Shown here piece after piece: positions 1 through 8,275 of a stretch of DNA of 41,991 nt. Below the pieces are notes generated by a model. The model was not told the DNA's origin, did no database searches, and saw only the letters and a list, made by a program, of their open reading frames with translations. The stretch's first letter is position 1, and each line of letters starts with the position of its first letter. Origin of the DNA: an uncultured Clostridia bacterium (GTDB lineage Bacteria; Bacillota; Clostridia; Christensenellales; Aristaeellaceae); the NCBI GenBank assembly GCA_947166385.1, contig CAMVEB010000034.1:1-41991 (forward strand). Reading direction: 5' to 3'. The position numbers and the translations under genes were made by a program.

Positions 1-565
1 TGTACAGCGGGATCGCGTCCGTCTTTTCCTTGACGGCCTTCAGGGCGGCGATGAATTCATCGGGGGTCTTGGGCAGCTCGGTCACGCCGGCTTCCGCAAA
101 GATCCGCTTGTTGTACAGCAGGCCGTTGGCGTTGCCGGTGGAAGGAATGCCGTAGCACACGCCGTCAAAAGACCAGGAGCTCATGAAGTTGTACAGGCTG
201 CCCAGGGTCTCCAGGGAGCCCAGCGGCACAAAGTACTTGGACAGCTCGTCCTTCTGGACGGTGGGGATGCCCATGATGGTCCAGTCATTGTTGCCGACGC
301 GCAGCAGAGCGTTCTCAGCGTAGTCCGTGATCAGCTCGTATTCGATCTCCACATTGGGGTAGATCTTCTGGAATTCCGCGACATAGCCGTTCAGCTTGTC
401 CGGAATATCCGTCCGGTGATACGCGAAGTGGATCTTCGCGGTCAGGTCGGTGTTCTCACCCAGGACGATCTGGTCAAAGGTGGGGAGTTCTTCGTCCGCA
501 GCGGCGAAAGACGCCATGCCGAGGACCAGGCACACTGCCAGAATCAGGGAAAGCAGCTTCTTCAT
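1..565 (-). CDS. Sugar ABC transporter extracellular substrate-binding protein (N-terminal part)
   Basis: The gene runs off the left edge, so only about the first 188 residues are visible. It opens with a classic signal peptide (MKKLLSLILAVCLVLGMASF, cleavage probably near AAA-DEE). The mature part reads like a family 1 solute-binding protein, with the pattern 'DKLNGYVAEFQKIYPNVEIE', then 'GIPSTGNANGLLYNKRIFAEAGV' split around the usual ligand-contact region, followed by 'PKTPDEFIAALKAVK'. Proteins of this family deliver oligosaccharides or sugars to an ABC importer at the outer face of the membrane. The start is supported by a strong GGAGGT site 8 bases upstream. It has its own promoter with a palindrome over the transcription start, so control by a LacI- or GntR-like repressor is plausible. 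The substrate cannot be read from the sequence. Confidence 0.85.
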   Translation of the reverse strand, partial: MKKLLSLILAVCLVLGMASFAAADEELPTFDQIVLGENTDLTAKIHFAYHRTDIPDKLNGYVAEFQKIYPNVEIEYELITDYAENALLRVGNNDWTIMGIPTVQKDELSKYFVPLGSLETLGSLYNFMSSWSFDGVCYGIPSTGNANGLLYNKRIFAEAGVTELPKTPDEFIAALKAVKEKTDAIPLY

Positions 566-589
566 TTCGGTGACCTCCTTTATTTGTTA

Positions 590-605
590 GGTTAATCTGT
601 TAACC
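590..605. promoter_or_regulatory. Palindromic operator candidate at the binding-protein promoter
   Basis: GGTTAA-TCTG-TTAACC is a perfect inverted repeat with 6-base arms. It lies just downstream of the minus-strand -10 box (618-623), over the expected start of the transcript and before the ribosome site. This is a typical place for a repressor of a sugar uptake gene. Binding is inferred from position only. Confidence 0.45.
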
Positions 606-617
606 TTTCTTGTTTAT

Positions 618-646
618 AGGATAATCCCGAGATCCTCGTTTGTCAA
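618..646 (-). promoter_or_regulatory. Sigma-A promoter of the sugar-binding protein gene
   Basis: Read on the minus strand: TTGACA (641-646), 17-base spacer, TATCCT (618-623). It lies about 55 bases upstream of the start codon at 565. The -35 box is a perfect consensus. The rest of the gap, 647-746, is AT-rich and shows no gene. Confidence 0.7.
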
Positions 647-746
647 GGATTATTTTCAACTTTTTTTGCGGCAAAAGCAAAGAAATATAAGTACGAACAT
701 CTTTTTCTTCGTGGTTTACAAATTAATTAACAGAAGATGAAAACAA

Positions 747-773
747 CCTCCGGGAACGCTTTGCTCCCGGAGG
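747..773 (-). terminator. Rho-independent terminator of the minus-strand helicase operon
   Basis: A 9-base perfect stem (CCTCCGGGA at 747-755 with TCCCGGAGG at 765-773) closes a 9-base loop. On the minus strand it is followed by GTTGTTTTC. It sits 14 bases beyond the stop codon of the gene ending at 787. Confidence 0.75.
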
Positions 774-786
774 CTGTTCGGGCGGG

Positions 787-1329
787 TTAACGCTTCGGGC
801 GAATGCTTTCCGCGGTCTCCAGCATCGCGGCCTCGCAGTCGTCCGGATTGTAAAAACGGCTGTCCATATTCATGCATATCAGGAATACCGATCCGGCGTT
901 TTCCACATAATAGCGCAGTTCCTGCGTGCCGGAATAATCCGCGTAGCCACGGGCCATCCGGACGCCGTACGGATTGACATAAAGCTCCCGGTTCCTGAAC
1001 CAGTCGCAGCGCTCGATGACGTCCTCCGCCGTGGCAAAATTGCGGGCCTGATCATCCCGGATATCCTCATCCAGAATCAGGGTGCCGGGCTTTTGGTCCG
1101 TCCCCTTGTATTTTTAGACGGAATAGCGGGAATCGGAATAGCTGCAGCTGAATCCCTCCGGCAGGGTCACTATCATCCCGCCGATCTCCCTGCCCCTGGC
1201 GTTTTTTCCCCCGCTGATGACCACCGCAAACACGATCAGGGCCAGCAGCGCAAGCCCCGGAACGAGGAAGGTCTTCAAATACTTCCGGGATTTGCTTTCC
1301 ATCCCGCTTTCCCTCCGATTCTCTTTCAT
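787..1329 (-). pseudogene. Membrane-anchored protein of unknown family, interrupted by an in-frame TAA
   Basis: An ATGA overlap with the upstream phosphatase gene gives a start at 1329. The first 71 codons encode a basic N-terminus, one transmembrane segment (about residues 18-36, LALLALIVFAVVISG) and the start of an outer domain. Codon 72 (1114-1116) is TAA. Past it the same frame stays open for 108 more codons with convincing coding character and ends in IRPKR at a TAA at 787-789, right before the terminator. Nothing else breaks the frame, so this is a single base substitution (for example TAT or CAA to TAA), a sequencing error, or a stop that is read through. The intact protein would be about 180 residues with one N-terminal anchor and an external domain. 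I do not recognise the family. As written, only a 71-residue anchor peptide would be made. Confidence 0.6.
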
Positions 1330-2015
1330 TCGCTGATCTGCTGGAAAACCACGCCGCGGCTGAGCCCCCGGATATGCGCGGCGTCATTGAACAGCTCGAT
1401 CCGGGGATGGACATATTCGCCCGTTCTCACCGGGAACTCGAGGATGCTGACAGAAGTAAAGTCATAGGGCAGCACCGTGCAGACATACGGGAAGGGGAGG
1501 GCCAGCAGGTGCGCGATGGCGCAGGCGCCCGAGCCCCCATGGCTGAAAAGGGCGATCGTTTCCTGCCCGGCGGCCTCGCAGAAAAAGCGGCTCCCCTCAT
1601 GCCGGTAACCGTGGGAAAGAATCAGCTCGTCGATCTTTCCCGCGATCATTTCCCGGTATGAAAGGGCGACATTCTTCCGGAAATACGGATGCTTCCGCCA
1701 GTCCCGGTGATAAAAGTCAAAATCCTCCCGGTCAATCAGCCATTCCCCCAGCGTCCAGGGATGGCCGTTCTCGGGAATGCCTTTCCCGCCCCAGGAGATT
1801 TCATGCATATACGCCAGCTGCCTGACCGGCAGGCCCAGCTTCGCCGCGGTGTATTCCGCGGTCTCCCGGGCCCGCCCGTTGGGCGAGGAGTAGACCGTGC
1901 CGATCCCTTCCCCGGCCAGGCGTTCCGCGGCCGCGGCGGCCTGCTGCCTGCCGGTTTCCGTCAGGCAGTCATGTTCGTAATCCGGTTCCCCATGGCGGAC
2001 AAAAATGATGCGCAT
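1326..2015 (-). CDS. Histidine phosphatase family protein (phosphoglycerate mutase-like)
   Basis: The protein has 229 residues. The N-terminus 'MRIIFVRHGEPDY' carries the RHG signature of histidine phosphatases, with His8 the expected phospho-acceptor. 'LTETGRQQAAAAAERL' and 'VYSSPNGRARETAEYTA' are the next two conserved blocks, and 'ETIALFSHGGSGACAIAHLL' holds the second catalytic histidine. Enzymes of this fold remove phosphate from sugars, nucleotides or cofactor precursors; the substrate cannot be told from the sequence. An AAGGAG site 6 bases upstream supports the start. It lies 21 bases after the helicase gene and overlaps the next gene by ATGA, so the three genes form one minus-strand operon. 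Confidence 0.85.
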   Translation of the reverse strand: MRIIFVRHGEPDYEHDCLTETGRQQAAAAAERLAGEGIGTVYSSPNGRARETAEYTAAKLGLPVRQLAYMHEISWGGKGIPENGHPWTLGEWLIDREDFDFYHRDWRKHPYFRKNVALSYREMIAGKIDELILSHGYRHEGSRFFCEAAGQETIALFSHGGSGACAIAHLLALPFPYVCTVLPYDFTSVSILEFPVRTGEYVHPRIELFNDAAHIRGLSRGVVFQQISE

Positions 2016-2036
2016 GCCGATCTCCTTGATCTCCCG

Positions 2037-4415
2037 CTATCTGCGGCGGGGCTGGCTGTGGCAGGTATCGCACAGCCGGTAAGGCCAGTTCCAGGGCAGC
2101 CGCCGGCGGCAGGACGGGCAGACCCGCTGCTGCAGCTTCTGGGTGGACAGAATATGGACAATGCCCTGGGAGATCAGGTCTTTGCGCCGCTGAATCTCCG
2201 CGAGCAATTCCTCCGGGTTCTCCAGGAAAAGCCTGGCATAGTTGTAGCAAAGGTCACACCGGCGGTAATCCGCCTCCAGCCCGTCCAGCATCCGGATCGT
2301 ACAGCTTTCCGGATCGGTCATCTCCGGCATTTCCGCCAGGACATCCACGTGCTCCCCATGGCACTCCGCATGGTACATGGCTTTCCAGCGCGCCAGGAGT
2401 TCAGGATCCTTCTCGTCGAAGGGAATGCAGATGAACCGGTACAGGAGGCGACGGTCGGTTTTCGGCGTTTCCATCATGGCTGCCAGCTCCGCCATCCGCG
2501 CGGTGGACGCTTTGGAAAAGCATCCGCGGTCCTGCATGCGGATCCACTGCTCCAGGATCCGGGTCAGCGGCATGGGAATCCCCAGGAGGGATTCCGGGAA
2601 GCCGATGACCCCCTCCGTCAGCGGCAGCAGCGGGCGCTCCAGCGCGCGGGCCACCTCCTTCTTGAAACCGAAGGCGTTCACATAGCCGACCTCATACTTG
2701 CCGTAGCGGCCGGCCCGGCCGGCGATCTGCTTGATCTCCGCGTCGGTCAGCATCCGGGTGACATCGCCGTCATACTTCTCCGACTCCAGGAACACCACCC
2801 GCTGGATCGGCAGGTTCATGCCCATGGCAATCGCATCGGTGGACACCACGACCTCCGATTCCCCGCGCATGAAACGGTCCGCCTGGTTCCGGCGCACATC
2901 CGGCGGGAGGGCGCCGTAGATCAGCGAAACCTTATAACCGCGTGTTTTCAGCTCCGCAGCCACCGCGTGCACCCGGGCCTTGGAGAAGACGATCAGCGCG
3001 TCCCCCGGGCGGACGGAGGTCGGAAACTGGAAGCCGTCCTTCTCCACCTCCAGCGGGGTCATCCGCTCATGACGGATCACGGTCAGCTCGTCCCCGCAAT
3101 CCCCGATGATCCGGGTCAACAGCTTCTCCGCGTCCGGGGAAGCGCAGGCATGGATCTCCTCCGCGCAGAGGCCGAGGATCGCCGCGGTCCAGGCGCCGCC
3201 CCGGTCCCGATCCGCGATCATCTGGCACTCGTCGATCACCGCCACGTCATAGCGGGTCTGCAGATCCGCCATCTCCACCGTGGAGGACTGAACCCGGCTG
3301 AAAGGCACCCGGATCTGCTCCTCCCCGGTCACCAGAGAGCAGGGAATATCATCCAGATTCAGGGCTTCAAACTGTTCCGCTGCCAGCAGGCGCAGCGGGC
3401 CCAGGTACAGGCCGTTCTCCGCGCCGTGGAGGCGCTGGATGCCCTCGTAGGTCTTGCCGGAATTCGTCGGCCCCAGATGCAGGAAAAAATGCCGCCTCAT
3501 CCGCCGCGCCAGGGGGTACAGATCCCGGTAATGCTCGGGAATCGCGTCCAGCAGCGCCGCGCGGATCCGCCGCTCGCGCTGCCACGCGGCGTCCGCGTCC
3601 TTCTGCAGCCGGATCAGGTCCGGGTTTCGCTCCAGCAGCCGCCGGATCCGCTCCCGGGGGAACTTTTTGCCCAGGGCGTTCATGATCAGGGCGCCGCCGC
3701 GGTCGGCTTCCCGGCGCGTTACGGTGGCTACTGTTTCGCCCGACGGCGTCCGGATATTCCGGCAATCCGCCAGCACCGGATAAGCCCGGGACAGTTCACC
3801 CCGCAGGAAGGATTCCAGGGAGCCCGGCTGGAACGCCCGGTTGACGGCTTTCATCGTCAGCCCGCCGGGAAATTTGCGCTCCAGCACCCGGCGGACCACC
3901 GAACGCTCGCCGTCTTCCGCCTCCTCCGGATGGCCGGTCTGATCCCCGGTTCTCAGCCAGAGCACGACCCTGTTCTCCGCCTGCGCGGTCAGCCGGCCGA
4001 TCTCCTCCGAAAAAAACTGCCGCGGAACGCCTTCCCGGAGCATCTGCAGCGCCTGATGCGCTTTTTCCAGGGACACGCGGCTCTGATCCACCGTCCGCAG
4101 GAAGGCCAGATCCACCGGATGATCCTGGCAGAGCTCCCTGGCAATCATCCGCTCCAGGCGGTCAAATTCCGCCAGATCCCGGCTCTGCACGAGCTCGCCG
4201 CGCCGGAGCCCCTGGTAAACCCGGTCCCGCCGCTGCACCTGGCGCAGGGTGTTCCGGAAGGCATCGCTGCAGAGGTATTCTTCCTTCTCCGCGCTCTTCA
4301 TGCTGCGGGTAATGACCCGCACCTTGTTCAGCGCGTGCTGGTAAAGATATTTTTCCCGCTCGGACAGAAGCGCCTGCACATACGCTTCCAGGGCTTTCCT
4401 GTCCTCACGGTTCAT
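2037..4415 (-). CDS. Suv3-like superfamily 2 RNA helicase with a C-terminal zinc ribbon
   Basis: The protein has 792 residues. About 310 N-terminal residues are rich in charged helices. The helicase core follows: Walker A GPTNSGKT at 315-322, the Walker B variant DECQ at 395-398, and motif VI QIAGRAGRYG at about 563-572. The GPTNSGKT/DECQ pair and the spacing resemble mitochondrial Suv3, the RNA helicase partner of the degradosome, rather than bacterial DEAD-box proteins. The tail has two cysteine pairs (CDLCYN, then CPSCRRR with CDTC in the last 30 residues), a probable zinc ribbon for nucleic-acid contact. The likely role is ATP-driven unwinding of RNA in decay or processing. The start has GGAGGT 7 bases upstream and its own promoter, divergent from aroB. 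It is the first gene of the operon. Confidence 0.8.
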   Translation of the reverse strand: MNREDRKALEAYVQALLSEREKYLYQHALNKVRVITRSMKSAEKEEYLCSDAFRNTLRQVQRRDRVYQGLRRGELVQSRDLAEFDRLERMIARELCQDHPVDLAFLRTVDQSRVSLEKAHQALQMLREGVPRQFFSEEIGRLTAQAENRVVLWLRTGDQTGHPEEAEDGERSVVRRVLERKFPGGLTMKAVNRAFQPGSLESFLRGELSRAYPVLADCRNIRTPSGETVATVTRREADRGGALIMNALGKKFPRERIRRLLERNPDLIRLQKDADAAWQRERRIRAALLDAIPEHYRDLYPLARRMRRHFFLHLGPTNSGKTYEGIQRLHGAENGLYLGPLRLLAAEQFEALNLDDIPCSLVTGEEQIRVPFSRVQSSTVEMADLQTRYDVAVIDECQMIADRDRGGAWTAAILGLCAEEIHACASPDAEKLLTRIIGDCGDELTVIRHERMTPLEVEKDGFQFPTSVRPGDALIVFSKARVHAVAAELKTRGYKVSLIYGALPPDVRRNQADRFMRGESEVVVSTDAIAMGMNLPIQRVVFLESEKYDGDVTRMLTDAEIKQIAGRAGRYGKYEVGYVNAFGFKKEVARALERPLLPLTEGVIGFPESLLGIPMPLTRILEQWIRMQDRGCFSKASTARMAELAAMMETPKTDRRLLYRFICIPFDEKDPELLARWKAMYHAECHGEHVDVLAEMPEMTDPESCTIRMLDGLEADYRRCDLCYNYARLFLENPEELLAEIQRRKDLISQGIVHILSTQKLQQRVCPSCRRRLPWNWPYRLCDTCHSQPRRR

Positions 4416-4446
4416 GGCACGGACCTCCGATCATTTCTTCCGATTC

Positions 4447-4476
4447 ATTATAAAGCATGGCTCCGATTCCTGTCCA
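4447..4476 (-). promoter_or_regulatory. Promoter of the helicase operon
   Basis: On the minus strand: TGGACA (4471-4476), 18-base spacer, TATAAT (4447-4452). The start codon lies about 30 bases further on. It stands back to back with the aroB promoter, the two -35 boxes being only 3 bases apart. Confidence 0.65.
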
Positions 4477-4479
4477 GAC

Positions 4480-4508
4480 TTGAGAAAACGGACAAAATGG
4501 CATACAAT
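4480..4508 (+). promoter_or_regulatory. Promoter of aroB
   Basis: TTGAGA (4480-4485), 17-base spacer, TACAAT (4503-4508), about 40 bases before the aroB start. Spacing is ideal and both boxes are one base from consensus. Confidence 0.7.
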
Positions 4509-4549
4509 ACCGGGGAAATGACCGTTTTCGCCCCGAAAGGAGATGCAGC

Positions 4550-5662
4550 ATGAGCGTTTTCCATGTGGAACTGAAAAAAACAGTCGATGACAGCTATGAG
4601 ATCGAAGTCGGCCGTTCCCTGGCCGGGAAGCTGGCCGCGGACCTGGACACCGGAATGATGGGATCTCTCCGGCGGTTTGCCCTGATTACGGACAGCACGG
4701 TGGAGAAACTCTATGCGGAGCCGCTGTTCCGCGCCCTGACCGGCATCGGGCTGGGAGGGCAGATTTTCTCCTTCCCGGCCGGGGAAAAGAACAAAACCAG
4801 GGAGACCAAAGCCTCTCTGGAAGACAGCATGCTGCAGGCGGGGTTCCGGCGGGACTGCTTTGTGCTGGCTGTCGGCGGCGGCGTGGTATCCGACCTGGCC
4901 GGTTTTCTGGCCGGGACCTATGGGCGCGGCGTTCCGTTCATCAACTATGCCACCACCCTGCTGTCCGCGGCGGACGCATCCGTCGGCGGGAAAACGGCCG
5001 TGGACACGCCGCTGGCCACCAACCTGATCGGCCTGTTCAACCAGCCCCGGAAGGTTTATATCGACATCGACTGCTGGCGCACCCTGCCGGCGCGGGAAAT
5101 CTCCAGCGGGCTGGCTGAAACGATCAAGCATGCCTGCCTGGCGGACGCTGGCTTCTTTGGCTGGCTGGAAGAGCATATCGGGGAGATCCGGGCCAACGAG
5201 CCGGCTCCCTGTGAATACATTGCCCGCAGGAACTGCGAGATCAAATACCACGTTGTGATGAAGGACGAGCGGGAATCCGGCCTGCGCGAAGTCCTTAACC
5301 TGGGCCACACCGTCGGCCGCGCGATCGAAACGCTGAGCGGTTACCGCCTGCTGCACGGGGAAGCCGTTTCCATCGGCCTGGTGGCCCAGTGCGCGCTGTC
5401 CGTGCGCATGGGATACATGACCGAAGAGGAGGCGCTGCGGGTCCGGACGCTGCTGGAAAGAGCCGGGCTTCCCGTCCGGATCCCGGCGTATATCGACCGG
5501 GAGGCGCTTGTGCAGAAACTCTATACAGACAAAAAAGTCCGGAACGGCCGCCTTCGCTTTGTGATCCAGCGCGGCATCGGGGGAATCGCAGAGTTCGCCC
5601 CCGGGGTATATGCCACGGAAATCAGCGAGGAAACCGCCCGGGAAATCATCCAGGAATTATAA
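4550..5662 (+). CDS. aroB: 3-dehydroquinate synthase
   Basis: The protein has 370 residues, a normal length for AroB. It converts DAHP to 3-dehydroquinate with NAD and a divalent metal, the second step of the shikimate pathway, in the cytoplasm. The NAD-binding and active-site block 'GGGVVSDLAGFLAGTYGRGV' is followed by 'TTLLSAADASVGGKTAVD'. The metal ligands are recognisable in 'GLAETIKHA', 'LNLGHTVGRAIE' and 'LLHGEAVSIGL'. AAAGGAG lies 7 bases before the ATG. The gene stands alone, between a good promoter and a hairpin terminator. No other aro gene is adjacent, so the rest of the pathway must lie elsewhere. Confidence 0.95.
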   Translation: MSVFHVELKKTVDDSYEIEVGRSLAGKLAADLDTGMMGSLRRFALITDSTVEKLYAEPLFRALTGIGLGGQIFSFPAGEKNKTRETKASLEDSMLQAGFRRDCFVLAVGGGVVSDLAGFLAGTYGRGVPFINYATTLLSAADASVGGKTAVDTPLATNLIGLFNQPRKVYIDIDCWRTLPAREISSGLAETIKHACLADAGFFGWLEEHIGEIRANEPAPCEYIARRNCEIKYHVVMKDERESGLREVLNLGHTVGRAIETLSGYRLLHGEAVSIGLVAQCALSVRMGYMTEEEALRVRTLLERAGLPVRIPAYIDREALVQKLYTDKKVRNGRLRFVIQRGIGGIAEFAPGVYATEISEETAREIIQEL

Positions 5663-5717
5663 CCGGATGGCCCTTCGAGGCCTTTTCCGCATCAGACGCG
5701 ATGAAACGGATCTTTTC

Positions 5718-5751
5718 AGGAGCAGCATTTTCAGGAATTCTGCTCCTTTTT
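5718..5751 (+). terminator. aroB terminator, overlapping the convergent gene's 3' end
   Basis: Stem AGGAGCAG (5718-5725) with CTGCTCCT (5740-5747), then a run of T. The loop and right arm lie inside the last codons of the minus-strand zinc-ribbon gene, which stops at 5731. Confidence 0.7.
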
Positions 5752-6123
5752 CCGTTTGACCGGCCTGCCGTACTTTTCCTTCATGGCCGCCTGGTGCGCC
5801 TTCCGGCAGTTGCTGCAATAATTCGGATAATGCGGCAGGGTATTCGGGAAGGTGAAGAACTTCCCGCAGTTCTTACATTTCCTCCGGATCTGTCTCGGCG
5901 CCCCCGACCGCTGGCGCTCCTCTTTTTCCCGGGCAAACTTCTGCTTGCATTCCTTGCAGTAATTCGGAATAAACTCCCAGGACGGGTCGATGCTGAAAGT
6001 TTTCCCGCATCCTTTGCAGGTCTTTTTTATCCTGGCCGGAGCCTGCGGCTGCGGCCGGGCTTCCGGCTCTTCCGCGGGGGCTTTCCCGGAAAACCAGCTT
6101 TTGATCTTCTTGATCAGGTTCAA
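5731..6123 (-). CDS. Double zinc-ribbon protein of unknown function
   Basis: The protein has 130 residues and is strongly basic. Two similar modules each hold two CxxC pairs: CKGCGKTF...YCKECKQKF (about residues 36-62) and CKNCGKFF...YCSNCRKAH (about 82-109). Each is a short zinc knuckle of the 'treble' kind found in small nucleic-acid-binding proteins. A helical N-terminus (NLIKKIKSWFSG) and a proline- and alanine-rich linker come first, and the C-terminus is lysine- and arginine-rich. I infer DNA or RNA binding; no specific family is recognised. It has its own promoter at 6201-6229 and converges on aroB, with the aroB terminator inside its last codons. Confidence 0.75.
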   Translation of the reverse strand: MNLIKKIKSWFSGKAPAEEPEARPQPQAPARIKKTCKGCGKTFSIDPSWEFIPNYCKECKQKFAREKEERQRSGAPRQIRRKCKNCGKFFTFPNTLPHYPNYCSNCRKAHQAAMKEKYGRPVKRKKEQNS

Positions 6124-6200
6124 TGGCCGTCTCTTCCTTTCATACTTTCATGCCTGCATGATTCCGTCATTCTCTTTCCGTGCTGGCAAAGATATGAGAT

Positions 6201-6229
6201 ATTATGTCACAGAACAGGCTTCCGGTCAA
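6201..6229 (-). promoter_or_regulatory. Promoter of the zinc-ribbon gene
   Basis: On the minus strand: TTGACC (6224-6229), 17-base spacer, CATAAT (6201-6206), about 75 bases before the start at 6123. Confidence 0.6.
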
Positions 6230-6278
6230 TCAGGATCTGTTCCGCGCCTTCATGGGACTATGCAGGGACCGCGGATTA

Positions 6279-6287
6279 TGGTATAAT
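6279..6287 (+). promoter_or_regulatory. Extended -10 promoter of the HD-GYP/kinase operon
   Basis: TGG-TATAAT is an extended -10 element with a consensus hexamer at 6282-6287. No good -35 box lies upstream. The transcript would have a leader of about 105 bases before the start at 6400, with no other gene in it. Confidence 0.55.
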
Positions 6288-6399
6288 CATCAGAAAGAGC
6301 ACAGATTTTCCGGGCCGTCGCAAAGAAAAGGAATAACCGATCATCCATGATCCGCTGTGAAAGCGGCCTGTATATCACCGCTGAGGGGAGGCTGGACGG

Positions 6400-8250
6400 A
6401 TGAACTGGATCGTCGTCGCGGACAGCAATATTGAAGCACTGCAGGACGCAGGGCATATTCTCTGCAAGCAGCATATGCGCGTGACCGGATTCAGATCCGG
6501 GCAGGCGCTGCTGGATTTTCTGAAGGACAACCGGCCGGATCTGATCCTGCTGGGCAGCGTGATGTGGGATATCGGCGGTGATGAGGCGATATCCGCGCTG
6601 AAGAACGCGCGCAGGACGGGCAGGGAAATCCCCGTGCTGCTGATGGCGGAGCAGGGGGAGCCGGATCCGGAAGCGCGGGCACAGGCCATGGGGGCTGCCG
6701 GCGTGGTGAGAAAGCCGTTCGTGGCTGCGGAGCTGACGGCGCGCGTGCTCGGTGTCCTCGCATCGATCCCGCAATCCGGCACGGAGGAAAACACACCGGC
6801 CGGCAATACGCTGGCGGAGATTGCCAACACGCTGGAGCAGCGCAACGAAACCACCACCGGGATGTGGATGGGGAGCGAGGCGTTCGGCAACGTCTATCGC
6901 CATATGCTTCGCTACCTGGAACGCTATCACGGGATCGCGTTCCAGATTTTGCTTACGGTGGAGATGCCAAAGCCGTATGACGCGCACCGGCGCCTGGAGG
7001 TCATGACCCAGTTCCGACACAGACTGCAGAAGTCGCTGCGCAACAGCGACATGATGATGGATACCGGGGAGAACCAGGTATTCCTGCTGCTGCCGGAGGT
7101 GGGAGAGGCTGACGTCGGCCTCGTGATCTCGCGGGTGATTGAGGACTGGAAGCAAACGGAATATGGCTCCGACACCGTGATCATCTCCGAAGTACAGCAG
7201 GCGAATCTGAACCGCGGCCCGGTGCAGGAAGACATCAAGCCCCGGACGGACTGGGTGGTGGTCGTGGATGACGACACAGCCAATCTCCGGATGGCCGGCC
7301 TGATCCTGAGCAGGCAGCATATGCGCGTGACGGCGCTGAAATCCGGACGCGCGCTGCTGGAGTACATCCGCAGCAACAGCCCCGATGTGATCCTTCTGGA
7401 CGTGCGGATGCCGGAGATGGACGGCTTTGAGACGATGCGGCTGCTCAAACAGGAAATGGCGCCGGGGCAGGAGATTCCCGTTATCTTCCTGACAGCCGAC
7501 GACAATGCCGAGTCCGAAATGAAGGGCCTGAACCTGGGCGCGATGGACTTCATCAAAAAACCCTTTGTGCCGGATGTGCTGACCGTGCGCGTGAAGCACA
7601 TCATCCAGCTTTCCCGGCTTCAGAGAAACCTGGCGGAGGAAGTGGAGCTGAAGACGCAGGAGAACGAAAACCTCTCCATGCGCGTGGTGCAGACCCTGGC
7701 GGAGACGATCGACGCCAAGGACACCTACACCAACGGCCACTCCGGCCGGGTGGCCGAATACGCCCGTCAGATTGCCCGGCGTTTCGGCTATCCCCGGAAC
7801 CGGCAGAACGAGATCTACATGATCGGGCTTCTGCACGACGTGGGCAAGATCGGCGTGCCGGACAGCGTGATCAACAAGCCTTCCCACCTCACCGAGGAGG
7901 AATACGCCCAGATCAAGATTCACCCCGTCCTGGGGGACAAAATCCTGAAGAAGATTCCGGAACGTCCCAAGCTGGCCATCGGCGCGCGCTGGCACCACGA
8001 GCGCTACGACGGCACGGGCTATCCCGACGGCCTGATCGGGGAAAACATTCCGGAGGAGGCGCGCATTATCGCTGTGGCCGACGCCTACGACGCCATGACC
8101 AGCCGGCGCAGCTACCGGGGCATCCTGCCGCAGGCCACCGTCCGGAGCGAGATTGAACGGGGCAGGGGCACGCAATTCGATCCCGTATTCGCCGACATCA
8201 TGCTGGAGATCATCGACGAGGACACGGAATACAAGCTAAAGGAAAACTGA
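6400..8250 (+). CDS. Response regulator with dead and live receivers and an HD-GYP c-di-GMP phosphodiesterase
   Basis: The protein has 616 residues and is cytoplasmic. Domains: a receiver-like domain at 1-118 in which the acceptor aspartate is replaced by Gly52 (LILLGSVMWD), so it cannot be phosphorylated; a poorly conserved 140-280 region that recalls a worn GGDEF domain; a true receiver at about 283-405 with Asp334 in LLDVRMPEMDG; and an HD-GYP domain at about 425-600 with His479-Asp480 (LLHDVGKIG) and HHERYDGTGYP ending in GYP at 540-542. HD-GYP enzymes hydrolyse c-di-GMP to GMP. The ATG has GGGGAGG upstream. The gene is first in an operon, 25 bases before a hybrid kinase with an HPt domain, so it is the natural receiver of phosphate from the two kinases that follow. 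Confidence 0.9.
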   Translation: MNWIVVADSNIEALQDAGHILCKQHMRVTGFRSGQALLDFLKDNRPDLILLGSVMWDIGGDEAISALKNARRTGREIPVLLMAEQGEPDPEARAQAMGAAGVVRKPFVAAELTARVLGVLASIPQSGTEENTPAGNTLAEIANTLEQRNETTTGMWMGSEAFGNVYRHMLRYLERYHGIAFQILLTVEMPKPYDAHRRLEVMTQFRHRLQKSLRNSDMMMDTGENQVFLLLPEVGEADVGLVISRVIEDWKQTEYGSDTVIISEVQQANLNRGPVQEDIKPRTDWVVVVDDDTANLRMAGLILSRQHMRVTALKSGRALLEYIRSNSPDVILLDVRMPEMDGFETMRLLKQEMAPGQEIPVIFLTADDNAESEMKGLNLGAMDFIKKPFVPDVLTVRVKHIIQLSRLQRNLAEEVELKTQENENLSMRVVQTLAETIDAKDTYTNGHSGRVAEYARQIARRFGYPRNRQNEIYMIGLLHDVGKIGVPDSVINKPSHLTEEEYAQIKIHPVLGDKILKKIPERPKLAIGARWHHERYDGTGYPDGLIGENIPEEARIIAVADAYDAMTSRRSYRGILPQATVRSEIERGRGTQFDPVFADIMLEIIDEDTEYKLKEN

Positions 8251-8275
8251 TTTTGCAGGAGGGGGGAATGACGGC

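Noticed and set aside
1689..4553. Very long plus-strand open frame opposite the helicase
   Set aside because: Its predicted protein is proline-, arginine- and histidine-rich without any motif, and it mirrors the codon bias of the helicase and phosphatase genes. It is the antisense shadow of GC-rich codons.
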